Of a stretch of 64,000 nucleotides of DNA, positions 52,416 to 62,066 are shown piece by piece. The stretch's first letter is position 1, and the number at the start of each line of letters is the position of its first letter. Location of the stretch: assembly GCF_001422375.1 (NCBI RefSeq), contig NZ_LMMU01000008.1, positions 262,268 through 326,267 on the forward strand, written 5' to 3'. Source of the DNA: Methylobacterium sp. Leaf99. Lineage in GTDB: Bacteria > Pseudomonadota > Alphaproteobacteria > Rhizobiales > Beijerinckiaceae. Both the position numbers and the translations under genes were made by a program. The notes below the pieces were generated by a model, which worked only from the letters and a program-made list of their open reading frames with translations, searched no databases and was not told where the DNA came from.

Positions 52416-54230
52416 ATGGCCAGCAACGGATCGAACGGCGCCCCCGCCTACACGATCAACGACCACACCTTCGACGTGGTCATCGTCGGGGCCGGCGGTG
52501 CCGGCCTTCGCGCCACGGTGGGCTGCTCTCAGGCGGGCCTGCGCACCGCCTGCATCTCGAAGGTGTTCCCCACCCGGTCGCACACGGTGGCGGCACAGGG
52601 CGGCATCTCGGCCTCCCTCGGCAACATGGGGCCGGACGACTGGCGCTGGCACATGTACGACACCGTGAAGGGCTCGGACTGGCTCGGCGACCAGGATGCC
52701 ATCGAATACCTCGTGCGCAACGCCCCCGCGGCGGTCTATGAGCTCGAGCATTGGGGCGTGCCGTTCTCGCGCACCGAGGAAGGCAAGATCTATCAGCGCC
52801 CCTTCGGCGGCATGACCACCGAGTACGGCAAGGGCACCGCCCAGCGCACCTGCGCCGCCGCCGACCGCACCGGCCACGCCATGCTCCATACGCTTTACGG
52901 GCAGGCGGTGAAGAACAACACCAACTTCTTCATCGAGTACTTCGCCCTCGACCTCATCATGGACGAGGACGGCCGCTGCCTCGGCGTCATCGCCATCGAT
53001 CAGGCCACGGGTGAGATCCACCGCTTCCGCGCCCAGCAGACGATCCTGGCCACCGGCGGCTACGGCCGCTCGTACTTCTCGGCCACCTCCGCCCACACCT
53101 GCACGGGCGACGGCAACGCCATGGTCCTGCGCGCCGGCCTGCCGCTGCAGGACATGGAGTTCGTGCAGTTCCACCCCACCGGTATCTACGGTGCCGGCTG
53201 CCTCATCACCGAGGGCGCCCGCGGCGAGGGCGGCTACCTCACCAACTCCGAGGGTGAGCGCTTCATGGAGCGCTACGCGCCGAGCGCCAAGGATCTCGCC
53301 TCCCGTGACGTGGTCTCGCGCTCGATGACCATGGAAATCCGGGCCGGGCGCGGCGTCGGCAAGGGTCAGGACCACATCTACCTGCACCTCGACCACCTCG
53401 ACCCGGCGATCCTGCACCAGCGCCTGCCCGGTATCTCGGAATCCGCGAAAATTTTCGCGGGCGTCGACGTCACCAAGGAGCCGATCCCGGTGCTGCCGAC
53501 GGTCCACTACAACATGGGCGGCATCCCGACGAACTATCACGGCGAAGTCCTGACCCTGAAGAACGGCAACCCCGACACGGTGGTGCCGGGCCTGATGGCG
53601 CTGGGCGAAGCCGCCTGCGTCTCCGTCCACGGCGCCAATCGCCTCGGCTCGAACTCGCTCATCGACCTCGTGGTGTTCGGCCGGGCCGCGGGTCTCCGCT
53701 GCGCCGAGATCGTCGAGCCGGGCCGGCGCCAAATGGACCTGCCGAAGGACTCGGCCGACAAGGCGCTCGCCCGTCTCGACCGCTTCCGCTACGCCGACGG
53801 CGCCACGCCGACCTCGGAGCTGCGCGCCGAGATGCAGAAGACCATGCAGAATAACTGCGCCGTCTTCCGCACGGGCGAAGTTCTGGAAGAGGGCAAGACC
53901 CTCATCCACAAGGTCGCCTCGGGGCTCGCCGACATCCACGTCACCGACCGCTCGCTGATCTGGAACACCGACCTCCTCGAAACCCTGGAGTTCGACAACC
54001 TCATCGGCCAGGCCGTGGTCACCATGGAATCGGCGGCCAATCGCAAGGAGAGCCGCGGGGCGCATGCCCGTGAGGACTTCCCCGATCGCGACGACAAGGA
54101 ATGGATGAAGCATACCCTCGCCTGGATGGACGACAAATCCAAGCAGGTCACCATCGATTACCGCCCGGTGCACACCTACACCATGTCGAACGAGATCCAG
54201 TACATCGAGCCGAAGGCACGGGTGTACTGA
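52416..54230 (+). CDS. sdhA: succinate dehydrogenase flavoprotein subunit
   Basis: The 604-residue catalytic subunit oxidising succinate to fumarate. The FAD-binding [12 protein letters not shown] is near the N-terminus, [16 protein letters not shown] contains the covalent flavin His, [21 protein letters not shown] is the active-site stretch, and the C-terminus ends in the usual IEPKARVY. No irregularities. Confidence 0.97.
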   Translation: MASNGSNGAPAYTINDHTFDVVIVGAGGAGLRATVGCSQAGLRTACISKVFPTRSHTVAAQGGISASLGNMGPDDWRWHMYDTVKGSDWLGDQDAIEYLVRNAPAAVYELEHWGVPFSRTEEGKIYQRPFGGMTTEYGKGTAQRTCAAADRTGHAMLHTLYGQAVKNNTNFFIEYFALDLIMDEDGRCLGVIAIDQATGEIHRFRAQQTILATGGYGRSYFSATSAHTCTGDGNAMVLRAGLPLQDMEFVQFHPTGIYGAGCLITEGARGEGGYLTNSEGERFMERYAPSAKDLASRDVVSRSMTMEIRAGRGVGKGQDHIYLHLDHLDPAILHQRLPGISESAKIFAGVDVTKEPIPVLPTVHYNMGGIPTNYHGEVLTLKNGNPDTVVPGLMALGEAACVSVHGANRLGSNSLIDLVVFGRAAGLRCAEIVEPGRRQMDLPKDSADKALARLDRFRYADGATPTSELRAEMQKTMQNNCAVFRTGEVLEEGKTLIHKVASGLADIHVTDRSLIWNTDLLETLEFDNLIGQAVVTMESAANRKESRGAHAREDFPDRDDKEWMKHTLAWMDDKSKQVTIDYRPVHTYTMSNEIQYIEPKARVY

Positions 54231-54294
54231 GGAATCAGTACCGCACGTGCTTCCAACGATGAATTTCTCGAGACGGAATTAGGCACGCCAAATC

Positions 54295-55098
54295 ATGGCT
54301 CAGTTCAACCTTCCCAAAAACTCGCAAATGACCGAGGGCAAGACTTGGCCCCGGCCCGTCGGCGCCAACAACCTCCAGGAATTCCGGATCTACCGCTGGA
54401 ATCCCGACGACGGGAAGAACCCCCGCGTCGACGTGTATCAGGTCGATCGTGACGATTGCGGACCGATGGTCCTCGACGCGCTCCTGTGGATCAAGAGCAA
54501 GGTCGATTCGACCCTGGTGTTCCGGCGTTCCTGCCGCGAGGGCATCTGTGGTTCCTGCGCCATGAACATCGAGGGCCAGAACGCGCTCGCCTGCACCATG
54601 GGTATCGATGAGTGTCAGGAGCACGCCAAGGGCAAGAAGACCGGCGCCGTGCGGATCTACCCGCTGCCGCACATGCCGGTCCTCAAGGACCTCGTGCCGG
54701 ATCTCACGAACTTCTTCGCCCAGCACGCCTCCATCGAGCCATGGCTTCAGACCGAGACCCCGGCTCCCGAAGGCGAGTGGAAGCAGACGCCCGAGGACCG
54801 CGCCCAGCTCGACGGCCTCTACGAGTGCATCCTCTGCGCCTGCTGCACCACCTCGTGCCCGAGCTACTGGTGGAACGGCGACCGCTTCCTCGGCCCCGCG
54901 GCCCTGCTCCAGGCCTATCGCTGGCTCATCGACAGCCGTGACGAGAACACCGGCGAGCGCCTCGACGCCCTGCACGATCCGTTCCGGCTCTACCGCTGCC
55001 ACACGATCATGAACTGCGCCAACGCCTGCCCGAAGAGCCTGAACCCGGCGAAAGCCATCGCCGAGATCAAGAAGATGATGGTCGCCCGCGAAGTTTGA
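54295..55098 (+). CDS. sdhB: succinate dehydrogenase iron-sulphur subunit
   Basis: A 267-residue electron-transfer subunit. The 2Fe-2S cysteines are C80, C85, C88 and C100 (CREGICGSC...LAC). The 4Fe-4S and 3Fe-4S motifs are [16 protein letters not shown] and [17 protein letters not shown]. It lies 64 bases after sdhA and ends 23 bases before a strong terminator. Confidence 0.97.
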   Translation: MAQFNLPKNSQMTEGKTWPRPVGANNLQEFRIYRWNPDDGKNPRVDVYQVDRDDCGPMVLDALLWIKSKVDSTLVFRRSCREGICGSCAMNIEGQNALACTMGIDECQEHAKGKKTGAVRIYPLPHMPVLKDLVPDLTNFFAQHASIEPWLQTETPAPEGEWKQTPEDRAQLDGLYECILCACCTTSCPSYWWNGDRFLGPAALLQAYRWLIDSRDENTGERLDALHDPFRLYRCHTIMNCANACPKSLNPAKAIAEIKKMMVAREV

Positions 55099-55121
55099 TT
55101 CGCGTTGCGGCGGGAACGAAG

Positions 55122-55157
55122 AAGGGGCGCGCGGTGGAAACCGCGCGCCCCTTTTTT
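55122..55157 (+). terminator. rho-independent terminator after sdhB
   Basis: GGGGCGCGCGGT (55124-55135) pairs with ACCGCGCGCCCC (55140-55151), loop GGAA, followed by six T (55152-55157). A strong terminator for sdhCDAB. The opposite direction lacks a good U-run. Confidence 0.93.
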
Positions 55158-55168
55158 CATCTTCCGGC

Positions 55169-58100
55169 TTACTCCGCCGGTGCCGGATGAGGCCCGGCCT
55201 GGGCGGTGGGTTCCGCCTCCGGCTGGATACCCTCCGTGGCGTCTTTGCGCCGGAACAGGCGCATCACCACGACGAAGAACACCGGTACGAACAGTACCGC
55301 CAGCACCGTCGCCGAGATCATGCCGCCGAGCACGCCGGTCCCGATAGCCTGCTGACTTTTGGAAGCGGCGCCCGTCGCGATGGCCAGCGGCACCACGCCG
55401 AAGATAAAGGCGAGCGAGGTCATCACGATGGGGCGGAAGCGTAGGGTCGCCGCCTCGATGGTGGCGTCCACCAGGGATTTCCCGGGCTTCCAGAGATCCT
55501 TGGCGAATTCCACGATCAGGATGGCGTTCTTGGCGGACAAACCGATGATCGTGATGAGGCCGATCTTGAAGTACACGTCGTTGGGCAGGCCGCGCATGTA
55601 CACCGCCGCCACCGACCCGATGACGCCCAGGGGGATCACGAGCAGCACCGAGAACGGGATCGACCAACTCTCGTAGAGGGCGGCAAGGCACAGGAACACG
55701 ATCAGGATCGACAGGGCCAGCAGCAGGCTCGCCTGGCTGCCGGCCTGCTTCTCCTGCAGGGACTGCCCGGTCCAGGTGTAGCCGAAGCCCTTGGGGAGCT
55801 GCTGCATCAGCCGCTCCATCTCGGCGATGGTGTCACCCGAGGTGTAGCCCGGCGCGGGTTCGCCGGTGATGCGGACGGACTGATAGCCGTTGAAGCCGAT
55901 GATCTGTGCCGGGCCGATGCTCCATTTCAGGTCGGCGAAGGACGACATCGGCACCATGGTGCCCTGGCTGTTCTTGACGCCGTAATTCAGGATGTCGGCC
56001 GCCTTCAGGCGCTGCGCATCCTCGGCCTGGACGATGACGCGCTGCATCTTGCCCCGGTTGGGAAAGTCGTTGGTGTAGACCGAGCCAAGGTTGACCTGGA
56101 TCGTGTTGTTGATCTCCTCGAAGGCCACGCCCAGGGCCGCGGCCTTCTCGCGGTCGATGACGAGTTCGGCCTGCGGCGCCGGCGGCAGGCCCTCGACGTA
56201 GACTTTCTGCAGGACCGGACTCTTGCGGGCGAGGGACAGGAGCTGCTCCTGGGCGGCCATTAGGGCCGAGTAGCCCTTCTGTGCGCGGTCCTGGAGGCGG
56301 AAGCTGAAGCCCGAGGCGTTGCCGAGGTTGTCGATGGGTGGCGGCTCGAGGGCCTGGATCACGGCATCCTTGTAGCTGGCGAGGGCCTTGTTGGTGCCCT
56401 CCACCAGCTTGGCGGCCGAGTTGTCCGCGTTGCGCGCCCCCCACGGCTTCAGGGTGACGAACGCCTGGGAGGTGACCTGGCCCTGCCCCGAGAACGAGAA
56501 CCCGTTGACCACCGTCACGGTGGCAACACCCGGTTGGGCGAGGAGATGCTCCTCGACCTTCTTCACCGCCGCCTCGGTTCGATTGAACGAGGCGCCGGGC
56601 GGAGTCTGGATGTCGACCGTGAAGAAGCCCTGGTCCTCCACCGGCAGAAAGCCTTCCGGCAGGCGGGCGAAGGCGTAGCCGGTGCCGATCACGATGGCGA
56701 GATAGATCGCCATCACCCGGCCCGAGCGCTTGATGAGCCCGGCGACGCCGCGGCCGTACCGCGCCGTCTCGCGGTCCACCACCCGGTTGAACCAGCCGAA
56801 CACGCCGCCCTTGGAATGGCCGTGGCCTTTCTCGATGGGCTTGAGGATCGTGGCACACAGGGCCGGGGTCAGGGACAGGGCGAGGAGCGCCGAGAAGCCG
56901 ATGGACGTCACCATGGCGATGGAGAACTGGCGGTAGATGATGCCGACGGAGCCCGGGAAGAACGCCATCGGGATGAACACCGCGATGAGCACCAGGGTGA
57001 TGCCGATGATGGCGCCGGTGATCTGCTCCATCGCCTTGCGGGTGGCCTCCTTCGGGGAAAGGCCTTCCTCGTTCATGATCCGCTCGACGTTCTCCACCAC
57101 CACGATGGCGTCGTCGACGAGGATGCCGATGGCCAGAACCATGCCGAACATCGTGAGCACGTTCACCGAGAAGCCGGCGAGCAGCATCACCGTGCAGGTG
57201 CCCATGAGGGCGATGGGCACGACGATGGTTGGGATCAGGGTGTAGCGGATGTTCTGGAGGAAGATGAACATCACCACGAATACGAGCACCACCGCCTCGA
57301 CGAGGGTGTGCAGCACCTTCTCGATGGAGGCCTCGACGGCGGGCGTGATGTCGTAGGGAATGTCCCACTGCACGTTGGAGGGAAAGAACTGCGACAGCTC
57401 CTTCATCTTGGCGCGGATGGCGGAGGCGGTCTGGAGCGCGTTCCCGTCGGGGGCCAGGGTCACGGAGATGCCGGCTGCTTCGCCGCCGTTGAGGCGCGTG
57501 GTGAACTTGTAGTCCTCCCCGCCGAGTTCGATCCGGGACACGTCGCGCAGACGGACGTTGGAGCCGTCCGGGTTGGCCCGCAGGACGATGGCGCCGAATT
57601 CCTCGGGCGCCGTCATCTGGCCCTTGACGATGATGGGGAAGTTGACGGGGTTGTTCGCCGGGCTCGGCATGGCGCCGACGGCGCCCGACGCGATCTGGAC
57701 GTTCTGGTTCGAGATCGCCTTCGAGACGTCGGATGCGTTAAGCGACAGGCCGCGCAGCTTGTCCGAATCGATCCAGATGCGCAGGGACCGTTCCGTCGAG
57801 TAGAGCGTCGCGCGCCCGACGCCGGGGATACGGCGGATCTCGTTGATGACGTTGCGGATGAGGAAGTCGCCGAGCGCGATCTCGTCCATGGACTTGTCCG
57901 GCGAGATCAGGGTGATGATCTGCAGGGTCGCGGCCGAAGCCTCCTCGACGAGGGTACCCTGCTGACGCACCTCCGCCGGCAGGCGCGCCTCGATGCGCTT
58001 CAGACGGTTCTGGACCTCGACGCCCGCAAGGCTCGAATCAGTACCCGGCTGGAACTGCGCCGTGATCTCGACGACGCCGAACGCGTCGCTCGCCGACTCG

Positions 58101-58333
58101 AAGCTGAGGATGTTGGCGGCGCCGTTCAGCTCATCCTCGATGAGCCGGGTGGTGCCCGTATAAAGGTTCTCGACCGAAGCACCGGGGAAGGAGGTCGATA
58201 GGGCGATGGAAGGGGGCGCGATCACCGGATACTGCGCCACCGGCAATTGCGGGATCGTGAGTGCGCCGCCGAGGATGATGAACAGGGCAACGACCCAGGC
58301 GAAGACCGGCCGGTCGATGAAAAAGCGGGCCAT
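55169..58333 (-). CDS. RND multidrug efflux permease (AcrB/MexB type)
   Basis: A 1054-residue inner-membrane proton-driven exporter of the HAE-1 family. It begins MARFFIDRPVFAWVVALFII. TM4 carries the proton-relay acids in GILVDDAIVVVENVERIM, and the partner helix includes GLSAKNAILIVEFAKDL with the essential lysine. Two large periplasmic loops are present. It acts with the preceding membrane-fusion protein (3-base gap) and an outer-membrane channel encoded elsewhere. No regulator gene is adjacent. Confidence 0.96.
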   Translation of the reverse strand: MARFFIDRPVFAWVVALFIILGGALTIPQLPVAQYPVIAPPSIALSTSFPGASVENLYTGTTRLIEDELNGAANILSFESASDAFGVVEITAQFQPGTDSSLAGVEVQNRLKRIEARLPAEVRQQGTLVEEASAATLQIITLISPDKSMDEIALGDFLIRNVINEIRRIPGVGRATLYSTERSLRIWIDSDKLRGLSLNASDVSKAISNQNVQIASGAVGAMPSPANNPVNFPIIVKGQMTAPEEFGAIVLRANPDGSNVRLRDVSRIELGGEDYKFTTRLNGGEAAGISVTLAPDGNALQTASAIRAKMKELSQFFPSNVQWDIPYDITPAVEASIEKVLHTLVEAVVLVFVVMFIFLQNIRYTLIPTIVVPIALMGTCTVMLLAGFSVNVLTMFGMVLAIGILVDDAIVVVENVERIMNEEGLSPKEATRKAMEQITGAIIGITLVLIAVFIPMAFFPGSVGIIYRQFSIAMVTSIGFSALLALSLTPALCATILKPIEKGHGHSKGGVFGWFNRVVDRETARYGRGVAGLIKRSGRVMAIYLAIVIGTGYAFARLPEGFLPVEDQGFFTVDIQTPPGASFNRTEAAVKKVEEHLLAQPGVATVTVVNGFSFSGQGQVTSQAFVTLKPWGARNADNSAAKLVEGTNKALASYKDAVIQALEPPPIDNLGNASGFSFRLQDRAQKGYSALMAAQEQLLSLARKSPVLQKVYVEGLPPAPQAELVIDREKAAALGVAFEEINNTIQVNLGSVYTNDFPNRGKMQRVIVQAEDAQRLKAADILNYGVKNSQGTMVPMSSFADLKWSIGPAQIIGFNGYQSVRITGEPAPGYTSGDTIAEMERLMQQLPKGFGYTWTGQSLQEKQAGSQASLLLALSILIVFLCLAALYESWSIPFSVLLVIPLGVIGSVAAVYMRGLPNDVYFKIGLITIIGLSAKNAILIVEFAKDLWKPGKSLVDATIEAATLRFRPIVMTSLAFIFGVVPLAIATGAASKSQQAIGTGVLGGMISATVLAVLFVPVFFVVVMRLFRRKDATEGIQPEAEPTAQAGPHPAPAE

Positions 58334-58336
58334 GGG

Positions 58337-59578
58337 TCAGCGCACCTGTGCGGCGGATTGCGGGGCGGCCTTCTCGACCACGTCCGTGTCGTGTGGCTTC
58401 GGTCCCTTGTCCTCCGAGGCCGGATGGAGCTCGGTGGTCTTCACCTGCTGACCGGCCGAGATCTTCTGGACACCTTCCACGACGACACGATCGCCGGCCT
58501 TCAGGCCCTCCCGCACGATCCATTGGTTGTCGACCACTGGGCCGACCTCCACGGGCTGGAGCATGACCTTGTTGTCGTCCCGCACCACCCAGACCTCGGC
58601 CTTGCCGTCGTTGGTGCGCTGGATCGCCTGCTGGGGAACGGCAAGGGCGTCGGTATCGATGCCCTGCTTGATCCGGGCGCGCACGTACATGCCGGGAAAC
58701 AGCTCGTCGTGCGGGTTGGGGAACTGCACCCGCAGGGTCACCTGCCCCGTGCTCGGATCGGCGGTGACGTCCGAGAACAGGAGCCGTCCGGCCGAGCCGT
58801 AGAGGGAGCCGTCATCCATGATGAGGTGGACGTTGGCGGTGTCGCCGGACAGGCGGGAGAGCTCGCCGCTGGCGAGATCCCGGCGCAATTTGTTCAGCTC
58901 GCCCACGGACTGGGTGATGTCGACGTAGATCGGATCGAGCTGCTGGATCGTGGCGAGGTTCGAAGTGGCGCCCTGATCGACCAGGGTGCCCTCGGTGAGG
59001 AGGGCACGGCCGATGCGGCCCGAAATCGGGGCGCGAACATCGGTGTAATTCAGGTTGAGCTTGGCCCGGTCGCGGGCGGCCTTGGCGCCGGCGACTTCGG
59101 CCTGCGCCTGCTTGAGACCCGCATAGGCGCTGTCGTACTGGGCCTGGCTCGCCGTCTGGCGTGACAGAAGCTGCTCCAGGCGGTCGGCCTGCTGTCCGGC
59201 CAGGACCTGCGCCGCCTCCGTGCGGGCGAGCACGGCCTCGGCGCTCTGCAGTTCCACCTGGAACGGCGCCGGGTCGATCTTGTAGAGGACATCACCCTCC
59301 TTGACCAAGCTGCCCTGCTCGAAGGTCCGCTTGATCACGAGGCCCGAGACCCGCGAGCGGACTTCGGCGATGCGCATGGGGGCGACCCGACCCGGCAGAT
59401 CGCGCACGTAGGGAATCGGCTGCTCGCGCACGGTGACGATGCTCACCTCCGGCGGTGGGGCCGGCACCGGTGCCGCCGCCTGCTGTTTCTGATTGCAGGC
59501 CGACAGGGTGACGAGGACGATGCCGACGGCGACGGAGGCCGGGCGCGCCCAGAACACGCGTAGGGAGGGAGACGTCAC
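58337..59578 (-). CDS. RND efflux membrane-fusion lipoprotein (AcrA/MexA type)
   Basis: A periplasmic adaptor of about 413 residues. A signal peptide with lipobox VTLSAC is followed by the lipoyl half-motifs PGRVAPMRIAEVRSRVSGLV and LNYTDVRAPISGRIGRALL flanking a coiled-coil hairpin (ARTEAAQVLAGQQADRLEQL...). A beta-barrel and a membrane-proximal domain complete the protein. GTG at 59584 and GTG at 59578 are both possible; AGGAG lies 10 bases before 59578 but only 4 before 59584. It is the first gene of the pump operon. Confidence 0.94.
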   Translation of the reverse strand: MTSPSLRVFWARPASVAVGIVLVTLSACNQKQQAAAPVPAPPPEVSIVTVREQPIPYVRDLPGRVAPMRIAEVRSRVSGLVIKRTFEQGSLVKEGDVLYKIDPAPFQVELQSAEAVLARTEAAQVLAGQQADRLEQLLSRQTASQAQYDSAYAGLKQAQAEVAGAKAARDRAKLNLNYTDVRAPISGRIGRALLTEGTLVDQGATSNLATIQQLDPIYVDITQSVGELNKLRRDLASGELSRLSGDTANVHLIMDDGSLYGSAGRLLFSDVTADPSTGQVTLRVQFPNPHDELFPGMYVRARIKQGIDTDALAVPQQAIQRTNDGKAEVWVVRDDNKVMLQPVEVGPVVDNQWIVREGLKAGDRVVVEGVQKISAGQQVKTTELHPASEDKGPKPHDTDVVEKAAPQSAAQVR

Positions 59579-59584
59579 GATCAC

Positions 59585-59903
59585 TTCGCTCCTGCGGAAT
59601 TCGGTCGATGCGCGGCTGCCGCGGGCACGCCGCTCACGATGCGTTCAAGGGTTCGCGCCGTCCCGTCTCCAGGATTGGAGCGGTCGCGCGGCAAGCTCCG
59701 GGCCACGGTAGGCATGGCCGGATGATAAGATGCCCGTGGCACCGAGGGCGGCAACGGCGAAGGGCCGCGCACCTTGCCTGTCATACGGGCTGTCTGACAG
59801 ATGATCTTGGCGATCCGACGACGGCCCCCGGATCGGGACGGACTTCGCCTCGGGCGGGATTCTATTGAGCGCGACACAAGGAACCGTGAAGGGCCGGCCT
59901 GTC
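59585..59903. other. promoter region of the RND pump operon
   Basis: About 320 bases without a gene between the pump operon and a minus-strand hypothetical gene. It contains an inverted repeat (CTGTCA-N11-TGACAG, 59778-59800) but no regulator gene. Confidence 0.45.
59778..59800. promoter_or_regulatory. inverted repeat upstream of the RND pump
   Basis: CTGTCA and TGACAG are separated by 11 bases, and the right part also forms a tight palindrome CTGTC-T-GACAG (59790-59800). Repeats of this kind are typical for TetR-family operators that control RND pumps. It is about 200 bases upstream of the pump start. Confidence 0.25.
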
Positions 59904-60326
59904 TCAGACCAGGGGCCTTGGAGGCCGGATCGGCGGATGATCCTCGCGGGTGTGCGGCTCGTCCGCCGGCATGGGATCGAACGCGGCAGCCGCTTCGGCA
60001 ACCGCCAGCAGTCGGGGGCCGTGCACGGCGAACGCCTCGCGCAGATCGTCGGCATCGTACGCGGCACGAGCCATCTTCGGAATGTCGGCGGGGGCCGGAT
60101 CGTCCCCCGCTTCGTAGACGGCGAGGGCGGCAACGGAGTGGGCGAGTGTGGGCTGTCCCGCATCCGGCAGGATGGGGAGGGCCATCAGGAGCAGCGCGAG
60201 GACATGGAGAAGGCGCGGCAGGACGCCGCGCCAGTCCCGGCGACGCGGCGAACCGATAGAGTTCGCGCCGAAGAGCGAATTGTCTGCGCCGAGGGGCGAC
60301 TGGGGATGCGTTGCGGAGCCTCTCAC
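59904..60326 (-). CDS. hypothetical exported protein
   Basis: A possible 140-residue protein starting at GTG 60326, with a hydrophobic stretch (LLHVLALLLMALPILPDAG) like a signal anchor and a soluble alanine-rich part (PKMARAAYDADDLREAFAVHG), ending in a proline-rich tail. No family is recognised. The start is uncertain; an ATG at 60185 would cut into the hydrophobic stretch. The hydrophobic pattern and codon bias favour a real gene, but only moderately. Confidence 0.42.
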   Translation of the reverse strand: MRGSATHPQSPLGADNSLFGANSIGSPRRRDWRGVLPRLLHVLALLLMALPILPDAGQPTLAHSVAALAVYEAGDDPAPADIPKMARAAYDADDLREAFAVHGPRLLAVAEAAAAFDPMPADEPHTREDHPPIRPPRPLV

Positions 60327-60591
60327 GTCCCCAAGACTGGTGTGTGGGCCAACCCGCGACAAGTTCCTGCGGCATTCTGTCCTTGGACGAGAAGTTTCCT
60401 GTCCGGTCGGTTTGTTCCGGTCTGCAAGGGCGCCGCGACGGACGTTGCCGGGATCACACAGGGTTGGCCTGTCGCCGCCGTCCCCGTTGACCGCCCCGGC
60501 CCTGGGGGCCAAGGCTCCGGATAACGACGCTGCGCCCGTCCGAAACGACGGTGCCACAACGCCAAACCCGCTTCGGCTGGAGGAAACCATC

Positions 60592-61161
60592 ATGCAGACG
60601 CGCTTCGCCGCTTCCGCTTTCGCAGTGGCCCTGACCCTTGCGATGACGCCCGCCGCCCGGGCCGGCAACCCGTTCGACAGCGGCCCCATCGCCGACTTCA
60701 TGAACATCTTCCGCGAGCAGGCGATTCCGCGCGAGACCGTGGCCTGGAAAGGCGCGGAGAAGCCCGGCACCGTGGTGGTCTCCACGAGCCAGCGGCGCCT
60801 GTTCTACGTACTCCCCGGCGGTCAGGCCGTGCGCTACGGTGTCGGCGTCGGGCGCCAGGGCTTCTCGTGGTCGGGCCAGAAGACCGTCACCATGAAGAAG
60901 GAATGGCCGGATTGGCGCCCGCCGGCACAGATGCTGGCCCGCCGGCCCGACCTGCCGCGCTTCATGGCGGGCGGACAGGACAACCCGCTCGGAGCGCGGG
61001 GCATGTATCTCGGCTCCACGCTCTACCGCATCCACGGGTCGAACGAGCCCGAGACCATGGGCGCCGCCGTTTCGTCGGGCTGCATTCGCATGACCAACAA
61101 GGACGTGGTCGATCTCTACGACCGCGTGAAGGTCGGCACCAAGGTCGTGGTCCGCAACTGA
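60592..61161 (+). CDS. L,D-transpeptidase (YkuD family)
   Basis: A 189-residue periplasmic enzyme. A signal peptide ending near AARA is followed by the YkuD catalytic domain with H148 (YRIHGSN) and nucleophile C164 (VSSGCIRM). It makes 3-3 peptidoglycan cross-links or attaches proteins to the wall. SQRRLFYVLPGGQAVRYGVGVGR is the usual N-terminal beta stretch. The ribosome site GGAGGAAA is 6-7 bases before ATG 60592. Confidence 0.94.
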   Translation: MQTRFAASAFAVALTLAMTPAARAGNPFDSGPIADFMNIFREQAIPRETVAWKGAEKPGTVVVSTSQRRLFYVLPGGQAVRYGVGVGRQGFSWSGQKTVTMKKEWPDWRPPAQMLARRPDLPRFMAGGQDNPLGARGMYLGSTLYRIHGSNEPETMGAAVSSGCIRMTNKDVVDLYDRVKVGTKVVVRN

Positions 61162-61247
61162 TTTTTTGAGACTCGGGGGAAGCGCCCGGGTCTCGACGCA
61201 TCCCCCGCCCGCTTCTGGTCGGCTCATCCTGAATCGCCAGAGGGCAC

Positions 61248-62051
61248 ATGATCTTCGGTGTCGATCCCGGCCTGCTCGCGGGGCTGTTCGCCGTGGCGGT
61301 CGCAGCCGGCTGCGTCGATGCCATCGCGGGCGGCGGCGGCCTCATCACCCTGCCGACCCTGCTGCTCGCCGGCCTCGACCCCGTCAGCGCCATCGCGACG
61401 AACAAGCTCCAGGGCTCTGCGGGCGCCGTTTCCTCCACGCTTGCGTTTGCCCGGCGCGGCCTGATCCACTGGCCGGCGGCCTGGAAGATCGCCGTCTCGG
61501 CTGGATTCGCCTCCATCGCCGGCGCCCTCTGCGTCAGCCTGTTGCCGCGCCCCGTGCTCGATGCCGGGGTGCCGATCCTGCTCGTGGGAATCGCCCTCTA
61601 CTTCGCCACCGCCCGGCGCATGAGCGCCGAGGACGCCACGGCACGGATGAGTCCGGCGGTGTTCGCCCTGACCTGGGCCCCCGCCGTCGGGTTCTACGAC
61701 GGCGTGTTCGGTCCGGGCGCCGGCGCGTTCTACATGATCGGATTCGTCACGCTGCTGGGCCTCGGCGTCGTGCGGGCCACCGCCCACACCAAGCTCGCCA
61801 ATGCGGCGAGCAACCTCGGGAGCCTCGCGCTGTTCGCGTTCGGAGGGCACGTGTTCTGGGCCATCGGCCTCGTCATGGCCGTGGGCGCCATTCTCGGCGC
61901 GCAGATCGGCGCCCGCCTCGCCATCCGCCTCGGCGCCCGCCTGATCCGACCGCTCCTCGTCACCATCGCGTGCGCCATGGCGATCCGGTTGCTGTCCGAC
62001 CCGGCGAACCCGCTCCGGCACGCCGTGGCCGGTCTGTTCACCGCCGGTTGA
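61248..62051 (+). CDS. TSUP-family permease (TauE/SafE)
   Basis: A 267-residue membrane protein with about eight helices. The duplicated family motifs are visible as GCVDAIAGGGGLITLPTLL...ATNKLQGS and GFYDGVFGPGAGAFYMIGFV...AHTKLANAASNLGS. The family exports sulphite, sulphoacetate and related anions; the substrate here is unknown. It lies 86 bases after the L,D-transpeptidase in the same direction and converges on the mesaconyl-CoA hydratase gene. Confidence 0.9.
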   Translation: MIFGVDPGLLAGLFAVAVAAGCVDAIAGGGGLITLPTLLLAGLDPVSAIATNKLQGSAGAVSSTLAFARRGLIHWPAAWKIAVSAGFASIAGALCVSLLPRPVLDAGVPILLVGIALYFATARRMSAEDATARMSPAVFALTWAPAVGFYDGVFGPGAGAFYMIGFVTLLGLGVVRATAHTKLANAASNLGSLALFAFGGHVFWAIGLVMAVGAILGAQIGARLAIRLGARLIRPLLVTIACAMAIRLLSDPANPLRHAVAGLFTAG

Positions 62052-62066
62052 TCGGCGAGGCAAGCC

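Noticed and set aside
59865..60524. A 219-residue plus-strand open frame upstream of the L,D-transpeptidase
   Set aside because: Translation is Gly/Arg-rich without domains or a good ribosome site. The opposite strand has a more credible exported protein.
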